From contig SUWN01000003.1 in the NCBI GenBank assembly GCA_015061465.1, forward strand, positions 1 through 64,000: a stretch of 64,000 bases of DNA, in the 5' to 3' direction. Of the stretch, positions 45,993 to 56,063 are shown piece after piece; position 1 is the first letter of the stretch; each line of letters opens with the position of its first letter. The position numbers and the translations under genes are program-made. This DNA is from Treponema bryantii. GTDB taxonomy: Bacteria; Spirochaetota; Spirochaetia; Treponematales; Treponemataceae. The notes under the pieces were generated by a model. It was not told the origin of the DNA. It was given only the letters and a program-made list of their open reading frames with translations, and did not search any database.

Positions 45993-47288
45993 TTAAATAA
46001 TTGTTCCTGCAGGAATTGTAGCACCTTTACGAATAACAATAATTCCATCTGCACTATAGAATGAACCGTGGTCACCATCTTCGTAAACTTTGCCAGAAAT
46101 ACCGATTTGACAATTATCACCAATTTTTGCATTTTTATCGATGATTGTGTTAGCAATTTTACAGTTTTTACCAATTCCTGTGTTTGGCAAACCTTTTGCT
46201 GCATTTGCTTCTTTTTCTTCGTCCAAATCAAAGTAGTCAGCACCCATCATAATTACACCATTCAATTCTGTGCCTTCATTAATGATTGAGCGTACACCAA
46301 TTACAGATTTATTCAATTTTGCTTCTGAAATAATACAACCTTCAGAAGTTAAAGATGCATTAATTTCTGCTTTATTAATTTTTGAAGGAGGAAGATTTCT
46401 CATGTGTGTGTAAATTGGTTGTGTTTCACCAAAGAAATCAAATGTTGGATTTGGATCACAAAGAGCAATGTTTGCATCGTAGAAACTCTTAATTGTTCCG
46501 ATGTCTTCCCAATATCCGTCAAATACATAAGAATTGATTTTTTTCTTACCAATTGCTAAAGGTAAGATTTCTTTACCAAAGTCTGTGTATTTTTCGTTTT
46601 CACCAAGAAGAACTTCTTCCATTGTGTCTGCATTAAAAATGTAAATACCCATTGAAGCAAGATATTCTTTTTCTGCAGGAAGAGAACCGCGAGCTTCTGC
46701 TGGAATTTTCCATTCATCAATGTTTTGTGTTGGCTTTGGTTTTTCCTTGAATTCTTTTACACGATTTTCACCGTCAATTTTCATAATACCAAAACCAGAA
46801 GCGTCGTGACGATTTACAGCTGTTGTAGCAATTGTGATTTCAGCACCAGATTTGATGTGTTCATTCATGAATGCTTTCAAATCCATTTTGTAAAGTTGGT
46901 CACCAGAAAGAATGATGTAATGAGTTGGTTTTTGATTTTTGAAGTGAATAAAGTTTTTGCGTACAGCGTCAGCAGTTCCTTCATACCAACCTGAATGTTC
47001 CAATGTTTGTTCAGCAGCCAAAATTTCTACGAATCCGCCAGAGAATCTATCAAAGTTATATGAATTTGAAATGTGTAAGTGCAATGAAGCTGAGTTGAAC
47101 TGTGTTAAAAGATAAATCTTTTTATAGCCTGAATTTATACAGTTTGAAAGTGGAATATCAACGATTCTGTATTTTCCACCAAATGAAACAGCTGGTTTAG
47201 AACGTTCTTTTGTCAAAGGATAAAGACGAGTTCCTTTTCCACCACCTAAAATAATCGCCAAAACTCTTGGCTCTTCGCATGTTGCCAT
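45993..47288 (-). CDS. glgC: glucose-1-phosphate adenylyltransferase
   Basis: LAIILGGGKGTRLYPLTKERSKPAVSFGGKYRIVDIPLSNCINSG. Confidence 0.96.
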   Translation of the reverse strand: MATCEEPRVLAIILGGGKGTRLYPLTKERSKPAVSFGGKYRIVDIPLSNCINSGYKKIYLLTQFNSASLHLHISNSYNFDRFSGGFVEILAAEQTLEHSGWYEGTADAVRKNFIHFKNQKPTHYIILSGDQLYKMDLKAFMNEHIKSGAEITIATTAVNRHDASGFGIMKIDGENRVKEFKEKPKPTQNIDEWKIPAEARGSLPAEKEYLASMGIYIFNADTMEEVLLGENEKYTDFGKEILPLAIGKKKINSYVFDGYWEDIGTIKSFYDANIALCDPNPTFDFFGETQPIYTHMRNLPPSKINKAEINASLTSEGCIISEAKLNKSVIGVRSIINEGTELNGVIMMGADYFDLDEEKEANAAKGLPNTGIGKNCKIANTIIDKNAKIGDNCQIGISGKVYEDGDHGSFYSADGIIVIRKGATIPAGTII

Positions 47289-47423
47289 AATATTTCTCCT
47301 AAAAATTTATAAGTATATATATATTTTAAAACTACTTTTCTATACAAATATTATAGGTCTGAAAATTAGAATTTGCAACTTTATAAAATCTTTTTTTTGC
47401 AACAAGGATTGGAGTACCTTTAG

Positions 47424-47494
47424 TCCAAAATCTTGATTTTGGATGAGCGCTTAGCGAAGTACGGAAAGCCTGTTTTTTGCGTTTATCGCAAAAA
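47424..47494. repeat. two adjacent perfect hairpins in an intergenic element
   Basis: TCCAAAATC-TT-GATTTTGGA 47424-47443; TTTTTGCG-TTTAT-CGCAAAAA 47474-47494. Confidence 0.8.
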
Positions 47495-47543
47495 GTTGCC
47501 CTTATGGTTTGCAGAAGTTTTTGTTTTATCATAAAATAGAAGA

Positions 47544-48722
47544 ATGAAAAAGAATGAATTAGTTGTTGCTTTTACTGGTGGCGGAACTGCTGGCCATATT
47601 TACCCGGGACTTGCGATTGCGGACGAATTAAAAACTTTGTTCGGCGCTCAAAATAAAAAAATCAAAATCTGTTGGATCGGTTGCTCAAGTGGAATGGATA
47701 AAAAAATTGTTCAAACTGCTTTGTCGGCAGATGGCGAACTTTTGACAGATGAATTTCACGGAATTCCTTCTGGAAAATTACGACGCTATTTTTCTTTGCA
47801 AAATTTCTTGGACATTTTTAAGATTTTTGCAGGTTTTATAAAAGCGTTTTTCTATTTGAACAAAATTAAGCCAAGCATTTTATTTTCTAAAGGCGGTTTT
47901 GTAAGCGTTCCTCCTTGTTACGCAGCCAAATTATTAAAAATTCCTGTTTTTACTCACGAATGCGATTTTTCTATTGGTTTAGCAAACCGTTTAAACTTAA
48001 AAGTTGCGGACAATATTTTCTTATCGTACGAACAAACTAAAAAAAATCTTTCTAGCGTAAATTGCCAAAAATCAGTTGTGATGGGAAATCCTGTTCGACC
48101 AATTTTTTATAATACAAATGCAGAAATAGGTTACGATTTTTTAGGATTGCAAAAAGAATCTATCACAAAACCAATTTTACTTGTTTTGGGCGGAAGTTCC
48201 GGAGCTAGACAAATCAACGACTTAGTTTACCAGAATTTGGATTGGATTTGCCAAAATTACATTGTTGTTCATCAAACTGGAATGCTCAACAACGACGATT
48301 CCAAAGAAAAACAATTACAAGAAAAATTCGCCGGTTCATATTTTGCATTCCCATTCATCTACGAACAAATGCCTCACGTTTTATCTATTGCCGACGTAAT
48401 TTTATCTAGAGCGGGCGCAAATTCTATTTGGGAAGCGGCTGTTTTAAATAAACCGATGGTTTTAATTCCTTTGTGCGGAAGCGGAACTCGTGGCGACCAA
48501 GTTGATAACGCAAACTTCTTTGTAGAACAAAATGCATCTTGCATGTTATTAGGTGAACAAGCAAATTCAGAAAATTTGATTCAAGAACTTACAAAAATGT
48601 TAGACAAAGCACAAAGAGATGAGTATATTTTTAACTTGAAAAAGTTGATTGGAAACGAAAAACCTGCAAACAAAATTGCGAATTTCTTGTATAATAAAAT
48701 TAATAATAGGGAGATGTTATGA
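47544..48722 (+). CDS. murG: UDP-N-acetylglucosamine transferase MurG
   Basis: FTGGGTAGHIYPGLAIADEL; GGSSGARQIND; ILSRAGANSIWEAAVLNKPMVLIPL. Confidence 0.95.
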   Translation: MKKNELVVAFTGGGTAGHIYPGLAIADELKTLFGAQNKKIKICWIGCSSGMDKKIVQTALSADGELLTDEFHGIPSGKLRRYFSLQNFLDIFKIFAGFIKAFFYLNKIKPSILFSKGGFVSVPPCYAAKLLKIPVFTHECDFSIGLANRLNLKVADNIFLSYEQTKKNLSSVNCQKSVVMGNPVRPIFYNTNAEIGYDFLGLQKESITKPILLVLGGSSGARQINDLVYQNLDWICQNYIVVHQTGMLNNDDSKEKQLQEKFAGSYFAFPFIYEQMPHVLSIADVILSRAGANSIWEAAVLNKPMVLIPLCGSGTRGDQVDNANFFVEQNASCMLLGEQANSENLIQELTKMLDKAQRDEYIFNLKKLIGNEKPANKIANFLYNKINNREML

Positions 48723-49201
48723 CTTTTGCATTTATTGACGTAATTTTTATTATTATTCTTTTGATTTTTTCTCTTGTAGCAACTGCGAGAGGATTCATTA
48801 AAGAATTTTTTGGAAAAGCTTCTTGGGTTTTAGGTCTTTTATTTGGTGTTTTATTTTACGAAAAACTAACAACTCACATGACAAAATTAATTGAAAATTT
48901 GTTGATTTCGCAAATTTTATCGTTCCTTTTAATTTTTATTGTAACTTTCTTAATCGTAAAAATTATTCAAACAATTGTTTCTAAATTATTTGAAGGTGAA
49001 ATTATGAAAGGCCTTGATAAATCATTAGGATTTTTCTTTGGGCTCATTGAAGGTCTTGCAATCGTTTTTCTTATTATTTTCGTGCTTAAAAGCCAACCTT
49101 GGTTTAACGTTTCGCCTTTATTAGAAGGAAGTTTCTTTGCAAAAATTTCACTTCCTTTTATTCCACAAGCACAATCTATAATTCAAATGGATGCTGCCTA
49201 A
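48719..49201 (+). CDS. cvpA: CvpA-family membrane protein
   Basis: ARGFIKEFFGKASWVLGLLFGVLFY; four TM segments. Confidence 0.8.
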   Translation: MTFAFIDVIFIIILLIFSLVATARGFIKEFFGKASWVLGLLFGVLFYEKLTTHMTKLIENLLISQILSFLLIFIVTFLIVKIIQTIVSKLFEGEIMKGLDKSLGFFFGLIEGLAIVFLIIFVLKSQPWFNVSPLLEGSFFAKISLPFIPQAQSIIQMDAA

Positions 49202-50424
49202 TGTTTGAAAATCTTGTAAAACAGGAAGTTTCAACTCTCCTTGTAAATGATATAAAAAACAATACTCTACCCGGCTCAATTCTTTTTGCAGGTTCCGAAT
49301 CAAGTGGAAAATTAACAGCCGCTTTGGAACTAGCAAGAATTATGTCTTGTACTAGACCGAATAAAGCGGCTTGGAATTGTGCTTGTCCATCTTGTTTGCA
49401 ACACAAATCGCTTGTTTGTTCAAATTTATTGCTTTTAGGACCTAGAAACTGTTTTTTAGAAATTTCTGCGGCAAAAGAAACTTTTTTGAACGCTTATAAA
49501 GAAAATGCATCTTTTTTAATTGCCACACGATATTTATTTTTACGAAGTATCAGAAAATTGCTTTTACGTTTTTCAAGCATTTTGTGGCAAGGCGATGATA
49601 AAATCAATAAAATTGGCGCAATTGTAGAAGTAATAAACGAAGATTTAGAACAACTAGATTTTCCTCGTGAATTATTACCTTTTGAACAAACAAAAGAATT
49701 GTGCGATAAATTATGTGAAAAAGCGCAAGAATTAGAAAATTCATTTTTACCAGATTCCATTTCAATTAATCAAATCAGAAATATGGAACAATGGGCTCAC
49801 ATAAAAAGTGAAGAAGGCAAAAAAACTATCATCATAGAAAACGCTGACAGAATGCAAACTAGCGTAAGAAACGCTTTGCTTAAAATCTTGGAAGAACCAC
49901 CAGCTGATTGTTTATTCATTTTGCTTACAACAAGACGAAATGCTGTAATGCCAACAATTCTTTCTAGAGTCCGAACATATAATTTTAAAACTAGAACTCT
50001 CAGCGAACAAAACGAAGTTATTTCCCGCGTTTTCCACAACGATTTATTTAACGGAAGCATAAACGAATATTTATTAACATTTTTGCCAGTTTCTTTTTCA
50101 GAAATTCAACAAATTGCAGCCGATTTTTTTAAGACAATTGCGTCTTCAAATATTCCAAACGTAGCACAAACTGTAAAAAATTGCGCAAATTTTGAACCAC
50201 GCATTGAATTGCGTATTTTCTTAGAAACAATTGCATTATGTCAAAAACCACTTTTAACAAATCCAAACGGAACTGAAGCGGCGGCCGAATCTGTAAAAGT
50301 TTTGCGCCAATGCTGGGAAAACGTAACTTTATTTAATCAATCTCCTGTAAGTGCCTTAGAAATCCTTGTAAAAGACTTATCCAAAATAAACGTGATGAAT
50401 GACAGAATTTTTTCTAAAATATAA
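49201..50424 (+). CDS. holB: DNA polymerase III delta'/gamma-like subunit
   Basis: ILFAGSESSGKLTAALELARIMSC…CPSC…KTIIIENADRMQTSVRNALLKILEEPPADCLFILLTTR…ILSRVRTY. Confidence 0.88.
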   Translation: MFENLVKQEVSTLLVNDIKNNTLPGSILFAGSESSGKLTAALELARIMSCTRPNKAAWNCACPSCLQHKSLVCSNLLLLGPRNCFLEISAAKETFLNAYKENASFLIATRYLFLRSIRKLLLRFSSILWQGDDKINKIGAIVEVINEDLEQLDFPRELLPFEQTKELCDKLCEKAQELENSFLPDSISINQIRNMEQWAHIKSEEGKKTIIIENADRMQTSVRNALLKILEEPPADCLFILLTTRRNAVMPTILSRVRTYNFKTRTLSEQNEVISRVFHNDLFNGSINEYLLTFLPVSFSEIQQIAADFFKTIASSNIPNVAQTVKNCANFEPRIELRIFLETIALCQKPLLTNPNGTEAAAESVKVLRQCWENVTLFNQSPVSALEILVKDLSKINVMNDRIFSKI

Positions 50425-50436
50425 AAGAGGTTTAAA

Positions 50437-51678
50437 ATGAGATCTTATGTAAATCGAGTTGCCCAAATATCATCCAAATTAACAAAAGAGCAGATTATTT
50501 CGTTACTAGATAAATTAGTTGATGAAAATGAAGATTTACGTTCTATTTTAGAATCCATAAACTGTGGGTTATTAATTTTGGACAAAAATTTTTGCCTCAG
50601 ACAAAATAACACTGTAGTATTAAGTAAAATTCCATTTTCAGTACACCCCGAAGATTCAAAAACTTCACTCGTTCCAATTTGGGAAATAATTGATGATGAA
50701 GAAGTTTCAGCGTTTTTTAAAAAATGTTATGAAAAATCTGTAACAAATAGCACAGAAGAATTTACATTATCTAGTTCTACGGGTGTAAAATTTATAAGTA
50801 TAGTAATAAGTCCACTTGTTCATAATGGCAAACTTTCTGGAAGCGTTGTTTTAGTTCGAGACATCACAGAAAAGAAAAACCAAGAAGTTCTTGTTCGTCG
50901 TATGGAAAATCTTGCAAGCCTAACAAATTTAGCCGCAGGAATGGCGCACGAAATTAAAAATCCTCTTGGTGCAATCAGCATTCATATTCAGCTTGTACAA
51001 AAAGCATTAGAAAAAGCCAGAGAAAATAATGACATTTTGCCAGAAAAAAAATTTGTTGAAAAACATATTGATATTGTAAACGAAGAAATTGAAGCATTAA
51101 ACAAACTCGTCATTGATTTTTTATTTGCCGTTCGTCCACTAAAAGCTCAATTAGAATTAAAAAATCCAGCAAAAGTAATTAGAAAAATCGTAGAATTTTT
51201 TATTCCAGAATTTAATAGTTATCAAGTTGATATCGAGTGTAACTTTCCCAAAAACTCACCCAAAATTTTGCTTGATGAAAAATTAATGCGCGAATTAATA
51301 TTGAATTTATCCCAAAATTCTTTACATGCAATTCAAAAACGCTTTCCTGAATGTCAGGAACAAGTTTCTTCTTGCAAAAATTTTATTGGTCACTTTAGCA
51401 TCGAAGGTAACGTAAAAGACAACAGATATATTATTAAAATAAGTGATAACGGTTGTGGAATGGACGAAAAAACTATCGAAAAAGTTTTTGAACCTTACTA
51501 CACAACTACCGCAAGTGGAACAGGGCTCGGAATGACAATGGTATACAAAATCATCAAGGAATTTTCTGGCGATATTCAAGTAAACTCTGTTGTAGACAAA
51601 GGAACAACTTTTACATTATCCTTCCCTATTTCTCAAAAAGACAAAAAACTTATTACAGAAAGTTCTGAAAATATATAA
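50437..51678 (+). CDS. NtrB-like PAS sensor histidine kinase
   Basis: AAGMAHEIKNPLGAISIHIQL; ISDNGCGMDEKTIEKVFEPYYTTTASGTGLGM. Confidence 0.92.
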   Translation: MRSYVNRVAQISSKLTKEQIISLLDKLVDENEDLRSILESINCGLLILDKNFCLRQNNTVVLSKIPFSVHPEDSKTSLVPIWEIIDDEEVSAFFKKCYEKSVTNSTEEFTLSSSTGVKFISIVISPLVHNGKLSGSVVLVRDITEKKNQEVLVRRMENLASLTNLAAGMAHEIKNPLGAISIHIQLVQKALEKARENNDILPEKKFVEKHIDIVNEEIEALNKLVIDFLFAVRPLKAQLELKNPAKVIRKIVEFFIPEFNSYQVDIECNFPKNSPKILLDEKLMRELILNLSQNSLHAIQKRFPECQEQVSSCKNFIGHFSIEGNVKDNRYIIKISDNGCGMDEKTIEKVFEPYYTTTASGTGLGMTMVYKIIKEFSGDIQVNSVVDKGTTFTLSFPISQKDKKLITESSENI

Positions 51679-51699
51679 AATGTATATTTGAGGTGTTAT

Positions 51700-53073
51700 A
51701 TGAAATTTACAATTTTAACAATTGATGATGAAGAAAATATTCGTAACGGACTTGCAGACAATTTTGAATTAGAAGGCTACGAAGTAAAACAAGCTGCTAG
51801 CGGAAAAGAAGGTTTACAGCTCATAGAAAAAGGCGATATTGATTTAGTCATCACAGATTTAAGAATGGACGGCATTTCTGGTCAAGAAGTTGTAAATCAA
51901 GTAACATCCAAATATCCAGGGCTCCCAATTATTGTATTAACAGGACACGGAAGCATTGAAGATGCAACTTCTGCTATAAAAATGGGAGCATACGATTTTT
52001 TAACAAAACCGCTTGATTTAACACACTTAAATAAAATTGTAAAAAACGCACTTCAAGGTAGAGAATTAGCTCTTCAAAAAACTCAATTATTAAAAGAATT
52101 AAACAATTTTAAAACCTTAGACAAAATGGTTGGTAAAAGTGCAGAACTTAGAAAAGTTTCAGAAACTATTTCCAAAGTCGCACCTTCCAAAGCAACCGTT
52201 TTAATAACAGGTGAAAGCGGCGTTGGTAAAGAACTTGTTGCAGATGCAATTCACAATCTTTCTAACAGAAAAGACAAACCGTTTGTAAAAGTTCATTGTG
52301 CCGCATTATCAGAGTCCCTTCTAGAAAGTGAATTGTTTGGCCACGAAAAAGGTTCTTTTACAGGTGCGGACACAATGCAAAAAGGACGCTTTGAATTAGC
52401 ACATGGCGGAACAATCTTCTTAGATGAAATTGGTGAAATCAACCAAAGCATTCAAGTAAAGATTTTACGTGTTCTTCAAGAAAAGAAATTTGAACGTGTT
52501 GGTGGCGAAAAAACAATTGATGTTGATGTAAGAATTGTTGCCGCAACAAACAAAAATTTAGAAGAAGAAGTAAAAGCAGGTCGTTTTAGAGAAGATTTAT
52601 ACTACAGATTAAACGTTGTCAGAATCCAAATGCCATCTTTACGCGAAAGAAAAGACGACATTCCTCTACTTGTAAAATCTTTCTTAAGAGAATTCAACTT
52701 AGAAAACGAAAAAAACGTCACAGGTTTTGATGCAAAATCTAAAGCAGCAATTCTAAAATATAACTGGCCCGGAAACATTCGTGAATTAAGAAACTGTGTA
52801 GAATGCGCAGTTGTTATGTGTAATGGTGAAGAAATCACCTTAGAAGATTTGCCAGTTTCTGTCAGAGAATCTGTAGAAGACAAAAATATCATTATTCCAC
52901 ACGGAATTACTTTGGACGAAGCAGAAAAAATCATCATCCAAAACAGTCTTACAATAGCAGGCGGAAACAAAACTAAAGCTGCCCAAATTTTAGGCATTGG
53001 AAGAAAAACTCTTCACAGAAAACTTCAAGAATACGGAATGGAAAGTGAATCAACTGAAGAAATAGAAGATTAA
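51700..53073 (+). CDS. atoC: NtrC-family sigma54-dependent response regulator
   Basis: [44 protein letters not shown]-type HTH. Confidence 0.93.
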   Translation: MKFTILTIDDEENIRNGLADNFELEGYEVKQAASGKEGLQLIEKGDIDLVITDLRMDGISGQEVVNQVTSKYPGLPIIVLTGHGSIEDATSAIKMGAYDFLTKPLDLTHLNKIVKNALQGRELALQKTQLLKELNNFKTLDKMVGKSAELRKVSETISKVAPSKATVLITGESGVGKELVADAIHNLSNRKDKPFVKVHCAALSESLLESELFGHEKGSFTGADTMQKGRFELAHGGTIFLDEIGEINQSIQVKILRVLQEKKFERVGGEKTIDVDVRIVAATNKNLEEEVKAGRFREDLYYRLNVVRIQMPSLRERKDDIPLLVKSFLREFNLENEKNVTGFDAKSKAAILKYNWPGNIRELRNCVECAVVMCNGEEITLEDLPVSVRESVEDKNIIIPHGITLDEAEKIIIQNSLTIAGGNKTKAAQILGIGRKTLHRKLQEYGMESESTEEIED

Positions 53074-53498
53074 TTTTTTAATCCAAACATTTCTTTCATG
53101 GTACGCCAACCAAGCATTGCACATTTTACTCTGGCAGGCATGTGACTAATATCTTGCAAAGCAGCAGCTTCATCTAATTGTTCTAATTGTTCTTCTGTAA
53201 CAGTGCCCTTTATCATGTTATCAAAGATTTCTGCTAGAGCTAAAGCTTCTGTTTTTGTTTTTCCAATCAATAAATCAATCATCATATCAACAGATGCTTG
53301 AGAAATAGCACATCCATCACCTTCAAAGCCAGCGTCCACAATAACATCGTTTTCAAGTTTTAAGTGTAATGTAATATTATCGCCACAAGAAGGATTTACA
53401 CCATTTAAAGATAAAGTCGCATTATCAATAGGTTCTTTGTGTGAAGGATTTATATTATGTTCGTTTAAAATTTCTCTGTAAAGTTCTTTTGTATCCAT
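53070..53498 (-). CDS. sufU: SufU/IscU-like Fe-S scaffold
   Basis: NPSCGDNITLHL, GFEGDGCAISQASVDMM, PARVKCAMLGWRTMKEM. Confidence 0.93.
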   Translation of the reverse strand: MDTKELYREILNEHNINPSHKEPIDNATLSLNGVNPSCGDNITLHLKLENDVIVDAGFEGDGCAISQASVDMMIDLLIGKTKTEALALAEIFDNMIKGTVTEEQLEQLDEAAALQDISHMPARVKCAMLGWRTMKEMFGLKN

Positions 53499-53552
53499 AT
53501 TTATAAGATTAACTGAATTAAAAAAAAACTACAAGTAATTCAAGATTTTTTT

Positions 53553-54302
53553 CTAGTTATCATAAGAATTTGCGTCAATTGCAACAGTACCAAGATAAAG
53601 GATATTACTATAGATATCGTTAAAAGTTTCATCTATTCCAACACCTACAGCAAACATACACACGTACCAAATTCCTTCTTCAGTTGTTGTTGAATCATAT
53701 TTTACATCAATATCATCTTTTGTTGGAACAAGATCATTTTCACCATCACGACCAAAATTAAACGTCGACTTTCCATCAACTCTAACAGGAAGTGAATAAA
53801 AATTTCCATCTATTTCTATTCGTGCAGCTTGAGCTTCTTCTCCTTTTAATAATGCTTCTTGATAGTTTTCTACATAATAATCTGTAAGCCTAATTAATAC
53901 TTTTTGATCTTTTTTTCTTGACTGAACAAGAGGTATTCGATTATTTAATAAGCAATAATTGTATCCTTCAATCAATTGTGTAGGAGCACGAGAACTAGTT
54001 TTATCATCATTTGATAAAACTTTCAATTTATTTTTTTCAGAATCCATTGTCGAATAACTATTGTAAATCTTATAATAAATGCTAGTTCCAATAAATTCAG
54101 AAATATCAGCATTACCCCTTTCGTTTGTTAAAAACTCAAAATATCGATTTTCCCAATCAATATCAAAAATTTCGCCATAAAGTTCAGGTCTATAATTATA
54201 AACTTCAGGAGGTTCAATATAAATAATTACATCCAACCCGCACGAAAAAAAAAGGCAGATTGAAAAACAAAAAAACTTGATGAATTTACTTCTGTTTTTC
54301 AT
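53553..54302 (-). CDS. hypothetical lipoprotein
   Basis: Signal peptide with lipobox FFSCG. Confidence 0.65.
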   Translation of the reverse strand: MKNRSKFIKFFCFSICLFFSCGLDVIIYIEPPEVYNYRPELYGEIFDIDWENRYFEFLTNERGNADISEFIGTSIYYKIYNSYSTMDSEKNKLKVLSNDDKTSSRAPTQLIEGYNYCLLNNRIPLVQSRKKDQKVLIRLTDYYVENYQEALLKGEEAQAARIEIDGNFYSLPVRVDGKSTFNFGRDGENDLVPTKDDIDVKYDSTTTEEGIWYVCMFAVGVGIDETFNDIYSNILYLGTVAIDANSYDN

Positions 54303-54335
54303 ATCTACCCTTTAATTTTATAAAATTTTATATAA

Positions 54336-55013
54336 TTATTCAGCTTTATTTTCAACTTGAAGAGCGATTACTCTTGTTTTTGCCAAATTAGCCCATTTGT
54401 CCGAAGGATATTTATCACTTACTTCTTTGTATGCAGCAACTGCTTCTGTGTAATTTCCAAGTGTTTCGAGTACACGTGCATAATTGAACAAAGCGTGTGA
54501 TGCCAAAACAAAATCTTCATATTCTGCTGCGTCTTTGTATAATTTAGCAGCATCTTCTATTTTACCCAATTGTTCTAAACAAACAGCTTTATTGTAAAGT
54601 GCAAGAGGAGCTGTGTAAACTTTCTTACCTTTTGCAAAAGTTGCATCCCAATAATTAATTGCAGATTCATAATCTTTTTGCAAGAATGCAATTTCTGCAG
54701 CCAACATATTAGCTCTAACACCAGCAATTCCATTTTTCTTTAAGAATGGTTTTAATGCTTCTAAAGCAGCAGTTGCTCTTGTATCTAATTCAGCTTGTTC
54801 AAGAGTCGCAGAATTATTTGTCATCGAAAAAGAAATTTCATCGATTCTTGCAACATCTTTTGCTGCATTTTTTGAAGAAATAACACTAATACTAATAAAA
54901 GCAATAAGTGCAATAATAATTACTAAGAAAGAAACAAGTACAGCTTTTCTATTTTTTTCTAAAAAAGCATTCAATTTTGTTCCTGCTGATTTTTTAACTT
55001 CTGTTTCAGCCAT
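54336..55013 (-). CDS. membrane-anchored TPR protein
   Basis: N-terminal TM; repeated TPR-like units, PLALYNKAVCLEQLGKIEDAAKLYKDAAEYE. Confidence 0.8.
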   Translation of the reverse strand: MAETEVKKSAGTKLNAFLEKNRKAVLVSFLVIIIALIAFISISVISSKNAAKDVARIDEISFSMTNNSATLEQAELDTRATAALEALKPFLKKNGIAGVRANMLAAEIAFLQKDYESAINYWDATFAKGKKVYTAPLALYNKAVCLEQLGKIEDAAKLYKDAAEYEDFVLASHALFNYARVLETLGNYTEAVAAYKEVSDKYPSDKWANLAKTRVIALQVENKAE

Positions 55014-55022
55014 AATAAACCT

Positions 55023-55928
55023 CTATTTTTTATTAATTCTTATACCTAATTCGTTGATTAATTTTATCACATAAGTACGTTGAATTCCAAGTATCTTTGC
55101 AGTTTTTGTTTGATTCCAACCATTTTTTTCAAGCATTTTCGTCAAATACTCTTTCTTAAAAGAATCAATTGCTTGCTTTAAAGTTTTATCATTTTCAGAA
55201 TCATTCAATTTGATTTGAACATCAACAGAATTTCTAAAAACAATATCACTTGGGTTTACAATGTCATCTTTCGCAAAAATCAATGCTTGTTGAACAACAT
55301 TTTTCAATTCAAGAATATTGAATTTCCAAAAATGATTTTCCAAAATCTGCAAAGCCTCTTCCGAAAATCCTAAAAAATTTGTACTTTGTAAAAAATTGAA
55401 TTCTCTTACAAAAAAATTCGCTAATTCCCCAACATCCTCTTTACGCTGACGCAAAGGAATAAAATTCACAGGAATTGCACTTATGCAATAATACAAATCA
55501 GCATTAAAAGATAGATTTTCAACTTTTTCTTCCAAATTACTGTTAGAAGAAAAGAAAAATCTATGCTTTATTTTTACAGTTCTGGCATATTTTATAATTT
55601 CTAACAATGTATTTTGCAAATCTAAAGACAACAAATCCACATTATTAAAACAATATGTCACAACTTTTTTATTTGTATTTGAATTTTCCAACTTACTAAT
55701 GTTGCTTTGTAAATTTTCAAGGCTATTTTCAGTTAGATTTTTACAATTTATGATAAAAAAATCTCTTTCATTACCACTTAAATGTTTGTGAACAGATTTT
55801 GCAAAATGTTTTTTACCAACGCCCGTTTCACCAATCAATAAAACACAAACATCCAATAGAGAAACTTTGTCTACTAATGAATTCATTTCTTTAGCAAATG
55901 CACTTTTTCCTACAAAATGATTATTCAT
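55023..55928 (-). CDS. NtrC-like AAA+ protein lacking GAFTGA, with FIS-type HTH
   Basis: LLIGETGVGKKHFAKSVH; PLRQRKEDVGELANFF; NGWNQTKTAKILGIQRTYVIKLINELGI; no GAFTGA. Confidence 0.85.
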   Translation of the reverse strand: MNNHFVGKSAFAKEMNSLVDKVSLLDVCVLLIGETGVGKKHFAKSVHKHLSGNERDFFIINCKNLTENSLENLQSNISKLENSNTNKKVVTYCFNNVDLLSLDLQNTLLEIIKYARTVKIKHRFFFSSNSNLEEKVENLSFNADLYYCISAIPVNFIPLRQRKEDVGELANFFVREFNFLQSTNFLGFSEEALQILENHFWKFNILELKNVVQQALIFAKDDIVNPSDIVFRNSVDVQIKLNDSENDKTLKQAIDSFKKEYLTKMLEKNGWNQTKTAKILGIQRTYVIKLINELGIRINKK

Positions 55929-55985
55929 AAGATTAGATTCCCCTATTCAATTTTTAATTCAAATAGCAAATATCTTTACATAACA

Positions 55986-56028
55986 AAACGCATTGTAGCT
56001 CAAAAACAAATGAACTAACAATGCGTTT
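55986..56028 (-). terminator. inverted repeat downstream of rpsA
   Basis: AAACGCATTGT 55986-55996 / ACAATGCGTTT 56018-56028, 11-bp perfect stem. Confidence 0.65.
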
Positions 56029-56063
56029 ATTAAGAAAACAAAAATTATATTTTTTAAGAAATA

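Noticed and set aside
47332-47532. 66-aa minus-strand protein
   Set aside because: Overlaps perfect hairpins; more likely repeat DNA than a gene.
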